Source: Liolophura sinensis | Lineage: Eukaryota; Mollusca; Polyplacophora; Chitonida; Chitonidae | Length of the DNA: 64,000 nucleotides | Assembly (NCBI RefSeq): GCF_032854445.1 | Contig: NC_088302.1 | Location: 4,087,338-4,151,337, forward strand | Direction: 5' to 3' | Part shown: positions 46,528-58,957 of the stretch, piece by piece | How the letters are laid out: each line of letters starts with the position of its first letter | Position numbering within the stretch: position 1 is the first letter of the stretch | Made by a program: the position numbers and the translations under genes | The notes under the pieces: generated by a model | What the model was told of the DNA's origin: nothing | Database searches by the model: none | Seen by the model: only the letters and a program-made list of their open reading frames with translations

Positions 46528-47553
46528 GACAGATTCCATATTATATTTTAGCACGTCCCACATCCCAATTTCTGTTCCTGGAGGCATATAGATCCACCAA
46601 GTACTGTGGACGGTTTGTCGAACGGTTCTGTCCAGATCATTTCCAAGTCTTTATGCTTTAAATAGCAGTGGCGAGAAAAAGATATCCTTTCCGACATTTA
46701 GACATATACCCAACCCCAAGCTGGGTCACAATCACGTCTAAGAGGCCCGTGAAATCCAGGCATTAAAAGAGAGCTACTTGGGATACGAGAGGTGAGATGG
46801 GTCTCGGTTAAAGCTATAACATCAAAGTTGCACAGATTAGCAAAAACTAAGTTTAACTTGTGTTTGAGTCCGCATACATAGAGATAAACGACTGATAGAT
46901 CAGTAAAGCATGGTGTTTTGGGTGGACCAGGATTTACTTCAACATCACCACAAAGTAGTAAGTGAATAAGTAAAGTAATTATTTTGTTTACAAGCACTTT
47001 TATTGTAAAAAACCATGTTAAGTCATAATAGTACCATATAAGTGGAACCATCAATACAGTACATGTATATCTCATATCCAATTGCATATTGTGTAAATAT
47101 TGCATAACAAAGTTGTGGAATGGAAGGAATTGAAAGCTGCATTCTATCACAGGTTATCATGGAATGTTGCTTTAATATGGTTTACGGCAGAATATTCATA
47201 AAAAAAAATTCCAAACTTAACCAAATTTACTAAAACATGCACTTGTATATTTATTTTACAATTTAGCCAAATCATGCCCACTCCACTACACATTTTGTAA
47301 GACCACAATTTTGCATGTGTACTTTATAAATCACACAAAACTCTGCCATCAAGCTTATTTAGTCAACAGCATACCCGAACATGAACAAAATAGATTGCTG
47401 TGATACACAAGCCAACATCAAAACTTCAGACTGCAGCATCACAAAAATGCAATCTTAAAAATACTGTAAGTGTACCAGTACACAGGCATGTACAACAAAG
47501 TCCATTCACAATTAGAATCTCCAATCATGCCTTACTTTATTTCTATGAGTGGT

Positions 47554-47556
<3 letters not shown>

Positions 47557-47625
<69 letters not shown>

Positions 47626-47755
47626 TGTGTGCGTGTTTGTTTGTGTGTGTGTGTGAGTGTGTGCGTGCATGTGTGCGTGCGTGCGTGTGTGTGGGTGTGT
47701 GTGCGTGCATGTGTGCGTGCGTGCGTGCGTGCGTGTGTGTGTGCGTGTAACAACA
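47557..47755. repeat. (TA)n then (TG)n compound microsatellite
   Basis: About 65 bp of TA is followed by about 130 bp of tg with interspersed cg and ca, including two copies of gtgcgtgcatgtgtgcgtgc. It lies just beyond the 5' end of the LINE. Confidence 0.95.
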
Positions 47756-48084
47756 AAAGTGATAGGAAAGTTGGATAACTTAAATGGCAAGATTGTCACT
47801 TGTATGCTGTGATTAAATTTTAACATAAAGGCAAAGTATTTGGGCAGGTATCAGGTCTAAGACAAGTTGTTTGCTTGTGTGGCTTTCACATGCCAATATC
47901 ACTTTTAATGTCAATTTTCAAATACTCGGCTATTCCATCACATAGCTAAACAGATAACACACTGGTAGACAAATATGTGCATGCAGAGTGCAAGACAATG
48001 CTTGGAATTCAAATTCCATGTGATATAACATACACAGGTATATAACACAGGGTAAGTACTGTACTGTGACATGCTTATATCATG

Positions 48085-48300
48085 TGTGAGAGTCATGCAA
48101 AACTGTGTGGGATTAATGCAAAACCTGTGTGAGAGCAATGTAAAACTGTGTTAGAGTAATGCAGAACTGTGGGATAAATGTAAAAACTACTCGACAGCAA
48201 TGCAAAACTCTGAGAGAGTAATGAAAAACTGTATGAGAGTAATGCAAAATTGAGTGAGATTAAAGCAAAATTGTGTGAGAGTAATGCAAAACTCTGGAAG
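48085..48300. repeat. Degenerate repeat of about 22 bp
   Basis: Units share gtgagagtaatgcaaaactg with variable gaps; about ten copies can be followed. It precedes the 28-bp array at 48375 but the units are not clearly related. Confidence 0.75.
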
Positions 48301-48374
48301 CCATATAGAAGACTGGACAATGATAGAACTGCATATCCATAGTCCACTTCATATAACCTGCACAGGTATAACAG

Positions 48375-49432
48375 GTGAGGTATTGTGTGGTGTATAAGAC
48401 AGGTCATGTATTGTGTGGTGTATAAGGCAGGTGATGTACTGTGTGGTGTATAAGACAGGTGATGTACTGTGTGGTGTATAAGACAGGTGATGTACTGTGT
48501 GGTGTATAAGGCAGGTGATGTACTGTGTGGTGTATAAGACAGGTGATGTACTGTGTGGTGTATAAGACAGGCGATGTACTGTGTGGTGTATAAGGCAGGT
48601 GATGTACTGTGTGGTGTATAAGACAGGTGAGGTGCTGTGTGGTGTATAAGGCAGGTGATGTACTGTGTGGTGTATAAGACAGGCGAGGTGCTGTGTGGTG
48701 TATAAGACAGGTGATGTACTGTGTGGTGTATAAGACAGGTGATGTACTGTGTGGTGTATAAGGCAGGTGATGTACTGTGTGGTGTATAAGACAGGTGATG
48801 TACTGTGTGGTGTATAAGGCAGGTGATGTACTGTGTGGTGTATAAGACAGGTGATGTATTGTGTGGTGTATAAGACAGGTGATGTACTGTGTGGGGTATA
48901 AGACAGGTGATGTACTGTGTGGTGTATAAGACAGGTGAGGTGCTGTGTGGTGTATAAGACAGGTGGTGTAGGCCATGGTTTGATGTATAAGACAGGTGAT
49001 GTAGGCTACTGTGTGATGTATAAGACGGGTGATGCAGGCTACTGTGTGATGTATAAGACAGGTGATGTAGGCTACTGTGTGATGTATAAGACAGGTGGTG
49101 TAGGCCATGGTTTGATGTATAAGACAGGTGATGTAGGCTACTGTGTAATGTATAAGACAGGTGATGTAGGCTACTGTGTAATGTATAAGACAGGTGATGT
49201 AGGCTACTGTGTGATGTATAAGACAGGTGGTGTAGGCTACTGTGTAATGTATAAGACAGGTGGTGTAGGCTACTGTGTGATGTATAAGACAGGTGGTGTA
49301 GGCCATGGTTTGATGTATAAGACAGGTGATGCAGGCTACTGTGTGATGTATAAGACAGGTGGTGTAGGCTACTGTGTGATGTATAAGGTGGGTGATGTAG
49401 GCCACAGTTTGATGTATAAGACAGGTGACAAT
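48375..49432. repeat. Composite array: 28-bp units, then 33-bp units
   Basis: The left part (48375 to about 48965) has about 21 units of 28 bp, gtataagacaggtgatgtac then tgtgtggt. The right part (about 48966-49432) has about 14 units of 33 bp, the same sequence with ggcta-like bases inserted after gatgta and gtgtga in place of gtgtgg. The 33-bp half is 11 codons long and so gives an open frame repeating MYKTGDVGYCV; the 28-bp half gives a long minus-strand frame for a different reason, the lack of stops in the unit. Confidence 0.93.
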
Positions 49433-49434
49433 TG

Positions 49435-50266
49435 AGACAAATAAGAGGTACTCTATGAGGAAGACTGTGCTGCTGTAATTAAATAGGTAAACAATACATG
49501 CTGATGAGTGGGAAGCAATGCTTGGAGCTATAAGGTCCAGCAGATATAGTCATTTAATTTGAATTTCATAAGTAAAAAGCATGGTAATACATGTTTATAA
49601 ATGTTAATGCTGCTAGGTAAAGACTAAACTGCTTTCAATGTTTGTAAAATTGGAAGCATAATTCTTAGGCAAGTCATGCTGGCTTATACATGCTTATACA
49701 AACAAACAAGAGAAAGTGCATGGAGAACCATCGTCTGCTGTGGATGAACACAGCATGGTTCAAACCACTCTGAACACCTTGCAAAACATATTTCAACTAT
49801 TAACAAGAGATCACAGTTCAATTTTCCTCCATCTGTCATCATAGGATTTCTCATCTCTGTATAAGGTTAAGACTGTCATTTGTCAGAGACAAAACAAGGT
49901 GCAGATACAACATTTTAACGTCTGCATAATTACAACCGACAACAAAAGAATATTACATACATGTCCCATATACATCTAAAATCTGTAATTTTTTAGAACA
50001 TGCACATGGAATTGTGGAACGCTTTTCTCATTGTAAATTTAAATCATTCAACGTTTTTTGGTTGATTACTTTCCTCTCCTAACCACTGACTGTTTTTGGC
50101 AAGATTCTCAAAACTCATTTGATTTTATATTCTACAAAAAACAAGCATCATCTTGGAGTTTCATGGGTCCAGTTTTACATGACCTCAAGGCAAAGGTGAA
50201 GTCCCTACAATCAATGCCCAAAAGACATTCCAATTCTCAGAAGAGAATGATTATTTTCAGCAACTC
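49435..50266. other. FAM81 downstream region
   Basis: This should hold the FAM81 3' UTR on the minus strand. I found no strong AATAAA close to the stop. No other feature is visible. Confidence 0.5.
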
Positions 50267-53200
50267 TCAGACAAGAACAACCATTTTTCTGATGTGGCTA
50301 ATTTCTTTACGCAGCTGTTCCTCCAAAAGTTTCCTCTTTCCATCTACCACAGTCTTCATGTTTGTGATGCTGTCATGGACAGTGGAGAAGCCTTCTCGAC
50401 ACTCTCGCTTTAGTCGCTGGAAATCTTCAGCCTGCTTCTTTGATCCTGTTTCTAATCGCTCGATGATTTTGGATTCTAATGTCTACAGGATATAAAGATA
50501 TAATGACGCATATAAAAACTGTACATAAATTATAAAATGATCCATCTTTAATAAAGTGTTTAAAGTAAGTTGGCTATTTTGAGATCATACGATATTTTCT
50601 ACAATGTCTTTTTCATGATAAGAAATTGGCCAGGCCAGGGATCAAGTAAAATGGCTTCATCTCCAAAAATCAACTCCTAAACAGGAGCGACCAAGGTAGC
50701 CACAAAATTTTCTGATTACCCTCCCAGGATGCATTAGTCACTGCACTAAAGAAGATGTTGGATACCCAGAAAGATGAACTGTCCTTAAGTCATTCCATAA
50801 TTCACAACAATGTTTCTACTGGCTACTTATGTTTAGTATACGTGAATGTACCGCTGTGTAGACCACAGTAGACCTTAAGCCAAACATACTAAATACATGT
50901 ACTGAATTTGCAGCAGAACCTACTAAGTAAATTGCTCTTAAAGTTTTACATTAGAAAAGTATAAGGTCACCAAAACTACTGACAGTAACCATTTAGTTAG
51001 AGAAGGGTGGCTATTACAGGGTTAATCTAAATAGTAATGTCTTTGTCTTGTGTTAAAGATCTACTTAACTGTTAGTTCTGTTTTATACAACTTCTTGCAT
51101 TACCTAATTTAGAAATGCCCATCATATCCAGTTTGGAAAAGTTTTTATCATGTGACTGCCTTGGAATCTGTCATCTGACTCACAAGTTTTAAGACAGTCC
51201 TGGGATAATCTATTTTTTTAACATTGATGGTTGTCAGTCTGGAAAACATGACCGTTACACAGTCTTACATTTTTAATTTGAAGAATTGAAAGCCAATGAA
51301 ATAAATATTTCTCTGAAGTAAATATCAATTTTTAACAGCTTCCATTATCATCCACGTGCAGTGGCTAACATGAAACTACAAAGATCTACCCCATCAATGA
51401 CATCCTGTAACAACAAGATTAAGACACACTGCACTGTTGGATGAATCACTGTTGTGTCTTCAAGCTGTGACAGAATACAGCCAAGTATACAGTAATAGAA
51501 CTCAGCTGCTGCAGGTACAGAGGGTACATATGGTGTGAGGTACGTGTACATGGTCCATATAATGGGAAAGTTAACATTACCGCATACTTTAAGGCTAAGG
51601 GAGCATTAAAGCTACATGCTGACATAAGCTGATGACATGTTAGGATTAACTTTAAAATGGGTTATACCATGTTAAGCCATCTGTATTTGCCATGGCAGTT
51701 AAAAGTTAAACTACAAGCACATCTACATATAAGTTCTTTAAAATTGCCTTATAAATGGCATATGCCTTATAAATGGTAGAAATTCAGTGAAAAAACATTA
51801 TCAATGGGAATGTTACAACCGCAGTTTGTGGTAAAACATGACAATAACCCAGCATATACCTCTTATCAAAGTCATTTGTATGTTTAAGAAAACCTAACTA
51901 CTGGCAGAATCATTTTGGCATTTTATAACATTCAAAGGAGAACATAACTTAGAATCTGGTTAATGTAATCATATTTTTGTGAAATTACTCTATGATACAT
52001 TAATGATTTACAAAACGTGTGAGTTGATACCCAGCTCTCTACCCTACAGTGTCCTGACGATAAAATGTGTGTGAGTTGATACTCAGCTCTCTACCCTACA
52101 GTGTCCTGACGATAAAATGTGTGTGAGTTGATACCCAGCTCTCTACCCTACAGTGTCCTGACGATAAAATGTGTGTGAGTCGATACCCAGCTCTCTACCC
52201 TACAGTATCCTGACGATAAAATGTGTGTGAGTTGATACCCAGCTCTCTACCCTACAGTGTCCTGACAATGAAATACGTGTGAGTTGATACCCAGCTCTCT
52301 ACCCTACAGTGTCCTGACGATAAAATGTGTGTGAGTAGATACTCAGCTCTCTACCCTACAGTGTCCTGACGATAAAATGTGTGTGAGTTGATACCCAGTT
52401 CTCTACCCTACAGTATCCTGACGATAAAATGTGTGTGAGTTGATACCCAGCTCTCTACCCTACAGTGTCCTGACGATCAAATACGTGTGAGTTGATACCC
52501 AGCTCTCTACCCTACAGTGTCCTGACGATAAAATACGTGTGAGTTGATACCCAGCTCTCTACCCTACAGTGTCCTGACGATCAAATATGTGTGAGTTGAT
52601 ACCCAGCTCTCTACCCTACAGTGTCCTGACAATGAAATACAAGTGAGTTGATACCCAGCTCTCTACCCTACAGTGTCCTGACAATGAAATACGTGTGAGT
52701 TGATGCCCAGCTCTCTACCCTACAGTGTCCTGACAATGAAATACGTGTGAGTTGATGCCCAGCTCTCTACCCTACAGTGTCCTGACAATAAAATGTCAAG
52801 CTCTAGGAGATGTATTGATCTACAATGAAACTGATCTGATTTTTTAACTACTCTAACAAGAAGATAAGCACATCAGTATATTTATTTAATATTACATCTT
52901 TATCTACTGTATATGTTAACACTGGTACACTTGTAGGAGTGTTGATGTTTTATGCCTTACCCAGTCACGGTGAAATCCATTAATCTGTTAAGATTGGTAA
53001 CAAGATATTATATATTGCTATCTATACAATTGCAAGATAACGGAAACATTACTACAATTCCAATAATGTTTGCCAGCATCAAAAATTTGTTTACTCAGAT
53101 AAATATCCTACTCTACTGTTACTGTTTTAAGTAACGGAAATCATCAATAATATTTAGCTTATCATCCAAAGCTGGCTGCACAACAATTACTGCATTTTGA

Positions 53201-55386
53201 TGCAATGTTATATGATAAAGGTATAAATGAGGAGATAAAGGAGAGAAGCCAAGTTCACACTTTCATATCAAAGAGAGATTTGTTTAGGAATCACACTGAC
53301 AATACATATAAACAGATTACATTTATTTTTCCACTGAATGACATTAAGTACTCAAACAGCCCGTCTGAAGAAGGCTTACATGAAAGTAAAGCTCACCTTT
53401 TGAAATGCTGTCAAGCTGGCAAGATCTTTTTCTTTGGCCTGTTCCACTTTCTTCAACCTGGTGTCCAGCATTATATGAAGATCATCTATTCGCTTTTCTA
53501 ATCTGTCCTGTACGGAAAAATACCATCATTATAACACTGTAAATGTTGGGTTAAACCTCAGATGACAAGGTTTCCCGTAGTACCACATAGGAATAAAACA
53601 AAACTGTAACATTTAAAAATTTTAAAAATTAAATCTTCCAAAAACTTGTGTTTGGACATACCATAATGAAACTGAAATTTTCCAAAATTCATTTCATGAA
53701 ATGCAGCAACTTATTCGCCAAGCTAACAATTATCTTGCTATGGCAATAATCATAGGACCACCCACCATTTCCAATGTTATACATTTGAATTAGAGTCACA
53801 CATGATATATCTCTATTAAAAACAATATACATATTTCAAAATGTTACATCATAAATTTACAACCACCCAAGATCCAGTAAAGTACAACGTATATTAATTG
53901 CTCTCTTTTCTAACAGCAGGGATATACAAAAAGCATATCAAGGGGGGTAACTCTACTTGCCATTCTGACATCTCTGGGCTGAAGCGCCTTTTCAATACTA
54001 CTGAGTAACCTTGCTTCCAGTTTCTCTCTTTCGGCCTCCTCTGTGATGTGGTATGTAGACAAATTGTTTCTAAGATCTTCAACCTGACTCTTAGTTTTGG
54101 ACTCAAGCAGTGTGAGCTGATGGTTAGTCCCTCCCTCAACTTGTTGTAACTGGATTTTGTTATCAGAGGACGATCTGTCAAGCTGGTTTAGAACTTGTAA
54201 AATCTGTTACAACAAGAAAAGGAACTTTAACAAACAACATATAAAGGCATCATTTAATGGGAACCCTAACTGTCTACCAACTGTAGTATATCACCATCAG
54301 ATTGAGACACACATTACGCTTGGAAAGACTTGTTTGCCGCACCATTGTTAGAATAAGTCTGTGTGCAAATGTCACAAACACAGAAAAACAAAGGAAACAG
54401 AAGAAATCCTGCTTGTAATAAGTGAGAGTAGGTCTTCTTCCAACCAAAGTACAGAATGACCTTTTCCACACCCTTTTTTGAACAAAATCTTCAAAAATAT
54501 CACATAGCTTCCTCAAGACCACTTAAAATGTGAATATGGTATTCTCGAATATGGCACAGCGTATACTTTCCACTTTGTAGAATTCCCCACCTGAGCTTCA
54601 AGGCTATGGAGTCGGTCATTGAACTTGGCCTGTATGTCTTGTTGTTGATTGCCTACAGACTTCACATAGTCATGACAGGAGCGCAGGTCTGTGGAGAGTT
54701 TAGAAATGGAGTTGTCACAGCGCACAACTCTGCCGCGCAGGTCTGTCAGGGTAGCCACATGGTGAACCTCCAGGTTTTTCACTGCTGATGTTGTTGTTGT
54801 GGCGGATGCATCTCTTGCTCTTAGCTGTTCCTCTATAATCTAGTAAAATGTAAAATTATCAAATTAATAAATAAACAAATGGTTAAATAACACACAATCT
54901 GTAAGCTGCCTAACTAGAGATCGACAATCTACATAAGCTCATTTTCACACATGACATTGTTACAATTCCATGGGATAAGGTTGAAAGAAAAGACAATCTT
55001 GAAAGCTGAAAAATAAAAGAAAAAAACAAGAAAACACTTCAAAGTCAACAACAAGCCTAGTAAGCTGAGGGGAGTGGAATTTTTTGAACACACTTTACCC
55101 CAATGTCACTGTTCAGCTTATTGACAACAGCTGTTATATTGCGGATGTGTTCAGCAAGCATTTCCCTGGAGTGCTTCTCTTCTTGCCAGGTTCCCTTGGA
55201 GAAGTTGAGACTATCCAGAACATCCTCCTTGATCTTGAAGGCTCTTTCTATCAGCCGCTGTGTGTTTCTCTCCTGCTGATTGAGTCGGTCTTCTAACACC
55301 TCCAATCTGGATGGGGCTTGCATGATGTACTGGTCAGCAAGCTCATGGCCACTCCGTCTCAGCACAGGTAAATTTGATCCAGACAT
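50267..55386 (-). CDS. FAM81: FAM81 coiled-coil protein, five exons (365 aa)
   Basis: Coding exons on the minus strand are 55386-55099, 54839-54591, 54203-53970, 53507-53397 and 50482-50267. All introns are phase 0 and the product has 365 residues (human FAM81A: 368). Recognisable family segments are LEDRLNQQERNTQRLIERAF, RAFKIKEDVLDSLN, MLAEHIRNITAVVNKLNSDI, EEQLRARDAS, TLTDLRGRVVRCDNSISKL and the C-terminal FSTVHDSITNMKTVVDGKRK. Almost the whole protein is predicted coiled coil, with no enzyme motif, signal peptide or membrane segment. FAM81 proteins are poorly understood; mammalian FAM81A has been described as a postsynaptic-density scaffold. One border is uncertain: the exon 3 donor that keeps phase is GAT|GTCAGA, a weak site. 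Intron 4 holds a 52-bp minisatellite. The gene starts 1 kb from IQGAP on the opposite strand. Confidence 0.93.
52013..52795. repeat. 52-bp minisatellite, 15 copies
   Basis: Units contain gtgtgagttgatacccagct then ctctaccctacagtgtcctg and acgataaaat. The copies are very similar. Variants (gataaaatgt, gatcaaatac, aatgaaatac) cluster from left to right, which suggests growth from one end. It lies in FAM81 intron 4. Confidence 0.95.
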
Positions 55387-56407
55387 TTTCTGCCAAAAAA
55401 AGCGAACATTTAGTCCTTGACTTATTTATGATATAGTAGAAAAGCAGGCAAAATGGAATGACCTTTAAACAATACCTAGGTTATTAGAAGAAATACTTTG
55501 AATATATCTGATGATGGGATCATTTCATTTCATGGACATTTAATCAAAATATGAGTAATACAGTCAGCAATATTTATTTAATTCTGGCAACGTCAGTGTT
55601 GTAATTACTTGAATGAAAAAACAAAAAAACAAAACAGAACAATGAAACTAAGTACTGATATTCATGTGGGTGGAACTAATACATGTGCTATTGGCGATGT
55701 TTTGACGAGAGGATGAATGGACATGAATATAACAACATATATTATGATTTTTGCTGGACCTTGCACTGCCATTGAATCCCGTAGACTCGCCTTGGTTACC
55801 AACACTACAACAGCTAAACCCAAAAGAATGCGACATATGAAATGGCTCGATAAACTCAATGTGCGAAGATGGCAGCCTTGTACAAAGAATTACATTTGCT
55901 GAATTATAACTTAGTCTGCTGAGCAGAGACAACTGACTGTGGCTCTCGTAAGTCAGTGAATACTTACACAAAGTATGATTCATTTTTAACCCAGGTCCGC
56001 CATGATTTGTAAACATTATCGCTATCGATAGGTGCTGCCCTCTGGTGGGGTCAAAGGTTATCACGCTCGGCCACCTGTTGAGAAGCGGAAGTAAAGGCTT
56101 AACTCGGCGATTACGTCGACCCAGAATTCCCGCGCAAACAGCGCGCACCACAACGGGGCCCGCCTCGGTTCAAGTATAACAACTTCGAGCAAAGCAGTCA
56201 AGCGAAAAGAAAAAAAAAGTGATCGGCTTCTTGTACGTTTTACCCAGTCGTTTGGCGACAGCAATACATATGTAGTAGTCAACTGTGACAGGACACAGTC
56301 GAATTTTGGCCTGGATTTCATGCAGTTGTTTGTCTAGCCGGGGATCGTTTACTTTTGGGGTGACTTGTAGGGAGTTGGACGGGTCACTCTGTAAACAGCT
56401 AGGCAAG
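55387..56407. promoter_or_regulatory. Putative FAM81/IQGAP bidirectional promoter region
   Basis: This 1-kb gap lies between two outward-facing start codons. The right part (56030-56400) is the more GC- and CpG-rich and probably carries the IQGAP 5' UTR. A minus-strand open frame at 55648-56151 is Ser-rich and matches nothing I know; it may be the FAM81 5' UTR or chance. No TATA box is evident. Confidence 0.45.
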
Positions 56408-58957
56408 ATGAGTGAAGAGGAGACAGTAGACGGATTGGATCCGTCCTCACCACGACAGCCGCACTACCGCAGTAAGTCACAGTGTCTGACCGACATTTGC
56501 TTTCTTTCTAGGCCTAATCGCAATAGCAAAGACAGGCCTACATATGTACATCGTTGTGCCGTAGACCGCATTGCGCTGTTCAATCAGAACTGGTCTGCTC
56601 AACATTTATATTTGGTATTTTACGCCGTACTCAAGAATATTCCACTTATGCGACGGCGGCCAGCAGTGTGGTGAGAGAAAACCGGGCAGAAACCCACGAC
56701 CAATCGCAGGTTGCTGTCATACCTTCATAGGTTTGGCCGAAGAGGAAGCCAGCATGAGCTGAACTTGAATTCACAGGACCCCTGCATATTTTCATGCAAA
56801 GGGCCCAAAGCTATGCTGGACGTTCCTACCGTAACGCTCAGCTTCGGTCATATTAACTTCCATGCGGACAATTTCACTAAAAAAAAACGGCTCTAACGCT
56901 GCCTTATTTTTGCTATCCTCGGATTCCCTGAATCACCTGAAATGTAATATATCAAAGCCTGTATTGGTAAACCATGTTTCTACAGTAACCCTGATGTTTA
57001 AATTTTCGAATCGAACAATTCAAATCAGCGTCTGCCAAGTTTGGAACATATTTTTTTTTTTTGAACGTCGGGCAAGGTGATAGGCCGCAAAAATTTTATC
57101 ATACCCAACATTCTCTTTAAGAATTGCATGCCCTGTAAACAGAATATTGGGTGGGATAAAATTTTCTGAGGGACTCGGTGGATCGTTGTTATGGTAGGAA
57201 TGTCCAGCGTAGCTTTGGGCTAGCATAATCAAAACGTATCCCATCACTATGTATATTTAGCATGAGTTAAAAATTATTTTAAAGGAAAAATCTGTTCTCG
57301 TTATTGACTTAATTATGTTATAGTAACACTTTCTTGTGATGTTCATTTTAAATATACATATTTTGCCAACTAGCATTTCACCCTAACCATTCCACATTAT
57401 ATATACTAAGGTAGGTAAATATCAGAAATTGTTGAAAATAGCTCGCAACATTTAATTTAGAAAATTAGAGAAAGTTATGTATTTGAAGTGGGTGGTCATT
57501 TAGCGCAAAGAGTAGAGCTGATGAAACACTTTTGGAAATATTTATCTTTTATCATTCAGTGTTTTAGTGACTTCACATTGTCATGTTGGACATGCGTAAC
57601 ATGTATAGGATTTACTCTACACCTAACAATTCATTTTGCTCTTTGTTTGTCAAAGGTGGTAGGTGTGTTGGTAATGTTGACAAGTATACTTGTCAACCCA
57701 TGGCTTACCCATGATGTTTAACATTTCTACATTCATATATGTACTATACCGCTATTCATTTGGCTCCCAGCTGTGCGGCATTGTCCACAGGACTAAATTT
57801 AGCTGTGAGAGCTGTGACCTGAACTATGTGGTCTTAAGGCATTCAGCCAGAAATGAACCAGTTAAAGTCAGATGTGACCTGTAGTCCACTGTGTAAATTA
57901 TTCCTCAGCATGCTGACTGTTATGCCAGGCTTGGCCAGTGGGATCTGAGCTATTTAGTCCACTGATCCTCTTAAAAAACAAATGAACACTGAATATCCAC
58001 TCTGTGTTGACAGAACAATTTTTCTTTCAAAACAAGTACTGATCAAGGCTCCTCAGGATGTTTTTTTTCTGTTTTCTGGACAGAACCTGTATATGTTTGT
58101 CTTATCTATAACTACATATACACTATATAGGCCTACATATAATACCTAAAACTTCTACAAAAAATTTCTTGCTTTATGAAATATTGTCCTGCAAATCTTC
58201 ACTTGCAACCCATTTTTTATACATTTTTTTCCCATCTGTTCTTCATTATATATCTAATCTGATATTAAACCGTTTTTAAGACACTGTTTCAGTTTTCATG
58301 GTCTATTTATGTACCTACGGCAGTGAACCACTGACCTCAACTGACCAGTCCACTTTCTTGATTTAAGTGGTCATTCAAGCAAAAATCATGGTGTCTTTTT
58401 TTTTTAGAAAGTAGGAATAAGTTGACATGTAGGTGAGAGAAATAATGATGCATTATTCAGAATAGTCTTTCCATATACAAGTATGGATAAAGGTGTTGCC
58501 TTTAACTTTTACCAAAGAAATTGATATACTCCTTTTATAGTTCAAAGTCATAATTATGAAATTATGACAAAACATTTAAAGCCTGAAATGTGAAGTATTT
58601 ATGTTAATAAAGTAGTTTGGAACATTTGTCTCAGTTGAGTTCTTAAATACATGTATTTATGCATAATTTGCCAATCAGTCAATTATTGCCTGTTCCATTT
58701 GTCATGGTGTCATAAAAGCTGGAACTCAGAATTTTGTTGTTTTTGAAAGAAAGATAGAATTTATGTATTAATTTATATGTAATTGTATAGAGGTTTTGAT
58801 GTCATTGTGTGTATTTTGTATTGAAGTGGACTTTCTAATCATTGCATTGATGTCTATTTCAGCGATTGATGATGAACGCCTCACAGCGGACGAGATGGAT
58901 GAAAAGCGCCAGCAGAATATGGCGTATGAATACTTGTGCCATTTGGAAGAGGCCAAG
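56408..58957 (+). CDS. IQGAP: IQGAP family scaffold, first two coding exons (gene continues right)
   Basis: Exon 1 (56408-56471) encodes MSEEETVDGLDPSSPRQPHY plus Arg, with donor GTAAGTC. Exon 2 (from 58863) encodes DERLTADEMDEKRQQNMAYE and YLCHLEEAK, the highly conserved IQGAP N terminus just before the calponin-homology domain (human DNERLTAEEMDERRRQN.AYEYLCHLEEAK). IQGAPs are large scaffolds that bind F-actin, calmodulin, Rac1 and Cdc42 and link the cytoskeleton to adhesion and signalling. The exon 2 end is either 58957 (AAG|GTGTAA) or 58959 (AAGGT|GTAAGT); the second donor fits the consensus better, the first fits the human protein better. Exon 3, starting at the conserved RWMEACL-like segment, was not found, so intron 2 exceeds 5 kb and the rest lies outside the window. 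Confidence 0.95.
56605..56780 (-). mobile_element. SINE family A, partial copy in IQGAP intron 1
   Basis: The sequence tattttacgccgtactcaag, cttatgcgacggcggccagc, agaaacccacgaccaatcgc and gccagcatgagctgaacttg matches SINE A on the minus strand. The tRNA head is absent and the copy has several small deletions. Confidence 0.82.
56781..58862 (+). other. Rest of IQGAP intron 1
   Basis: AT-rich unique sequence with poly-T runs. I saw no conserved exon, RNA gene or further transposon. Confidence 0.6.

Larger units (their letters stand above)
43100..47160 (-). mobile_element. Broken CR1/Jockey-like LINE with 2A-like peptide
   Basis: Read on the minus strand the element has an N-terminal hydrophobic stretch, a 2A-like LLLCGDVEVNPGP (46946-46923), an AP endonuclease (DVIALTETHL; GDLNENLL near 45.95 kb; NFCSDHCPVFV near 45.5 kb) and a reverse transcriptase (TTGPDGISPKML, NYRPVSLPSCISKVFERVV, ISKAFDRVWHKG, EVPQGSVLGPLLFLVYINNL). 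A C-terminal Cys/His knuckle (ICGGPFEAAAHYLLECKRY) lies near 43.25 kb. It copies itself by target-primed reverse transcription. It is broken: an A-rich expansion near 44530-44545 separates the two RT blocks, the catalytic FADD reads FADN, and two insertions split the endonuclease. APE-type LINEs of this group with 2A sequences are known from molluscs, sea urchins and lancelets. Confidence 0.88.

Noticed and set aside
48404-49435. 333-codon minus frame and 172-codon plus frame
   Set aside because: Both come from the 28/33-bp array and repeat simple peptides.
55648-56151. 167-codon minus-strand frame between FAM81 and IQGAP
   Set aside because: Ser- and His-rich composition, no recognisable domain, and a promoter/5' UTR position. 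FAM81 already has a complete family-length product without it.
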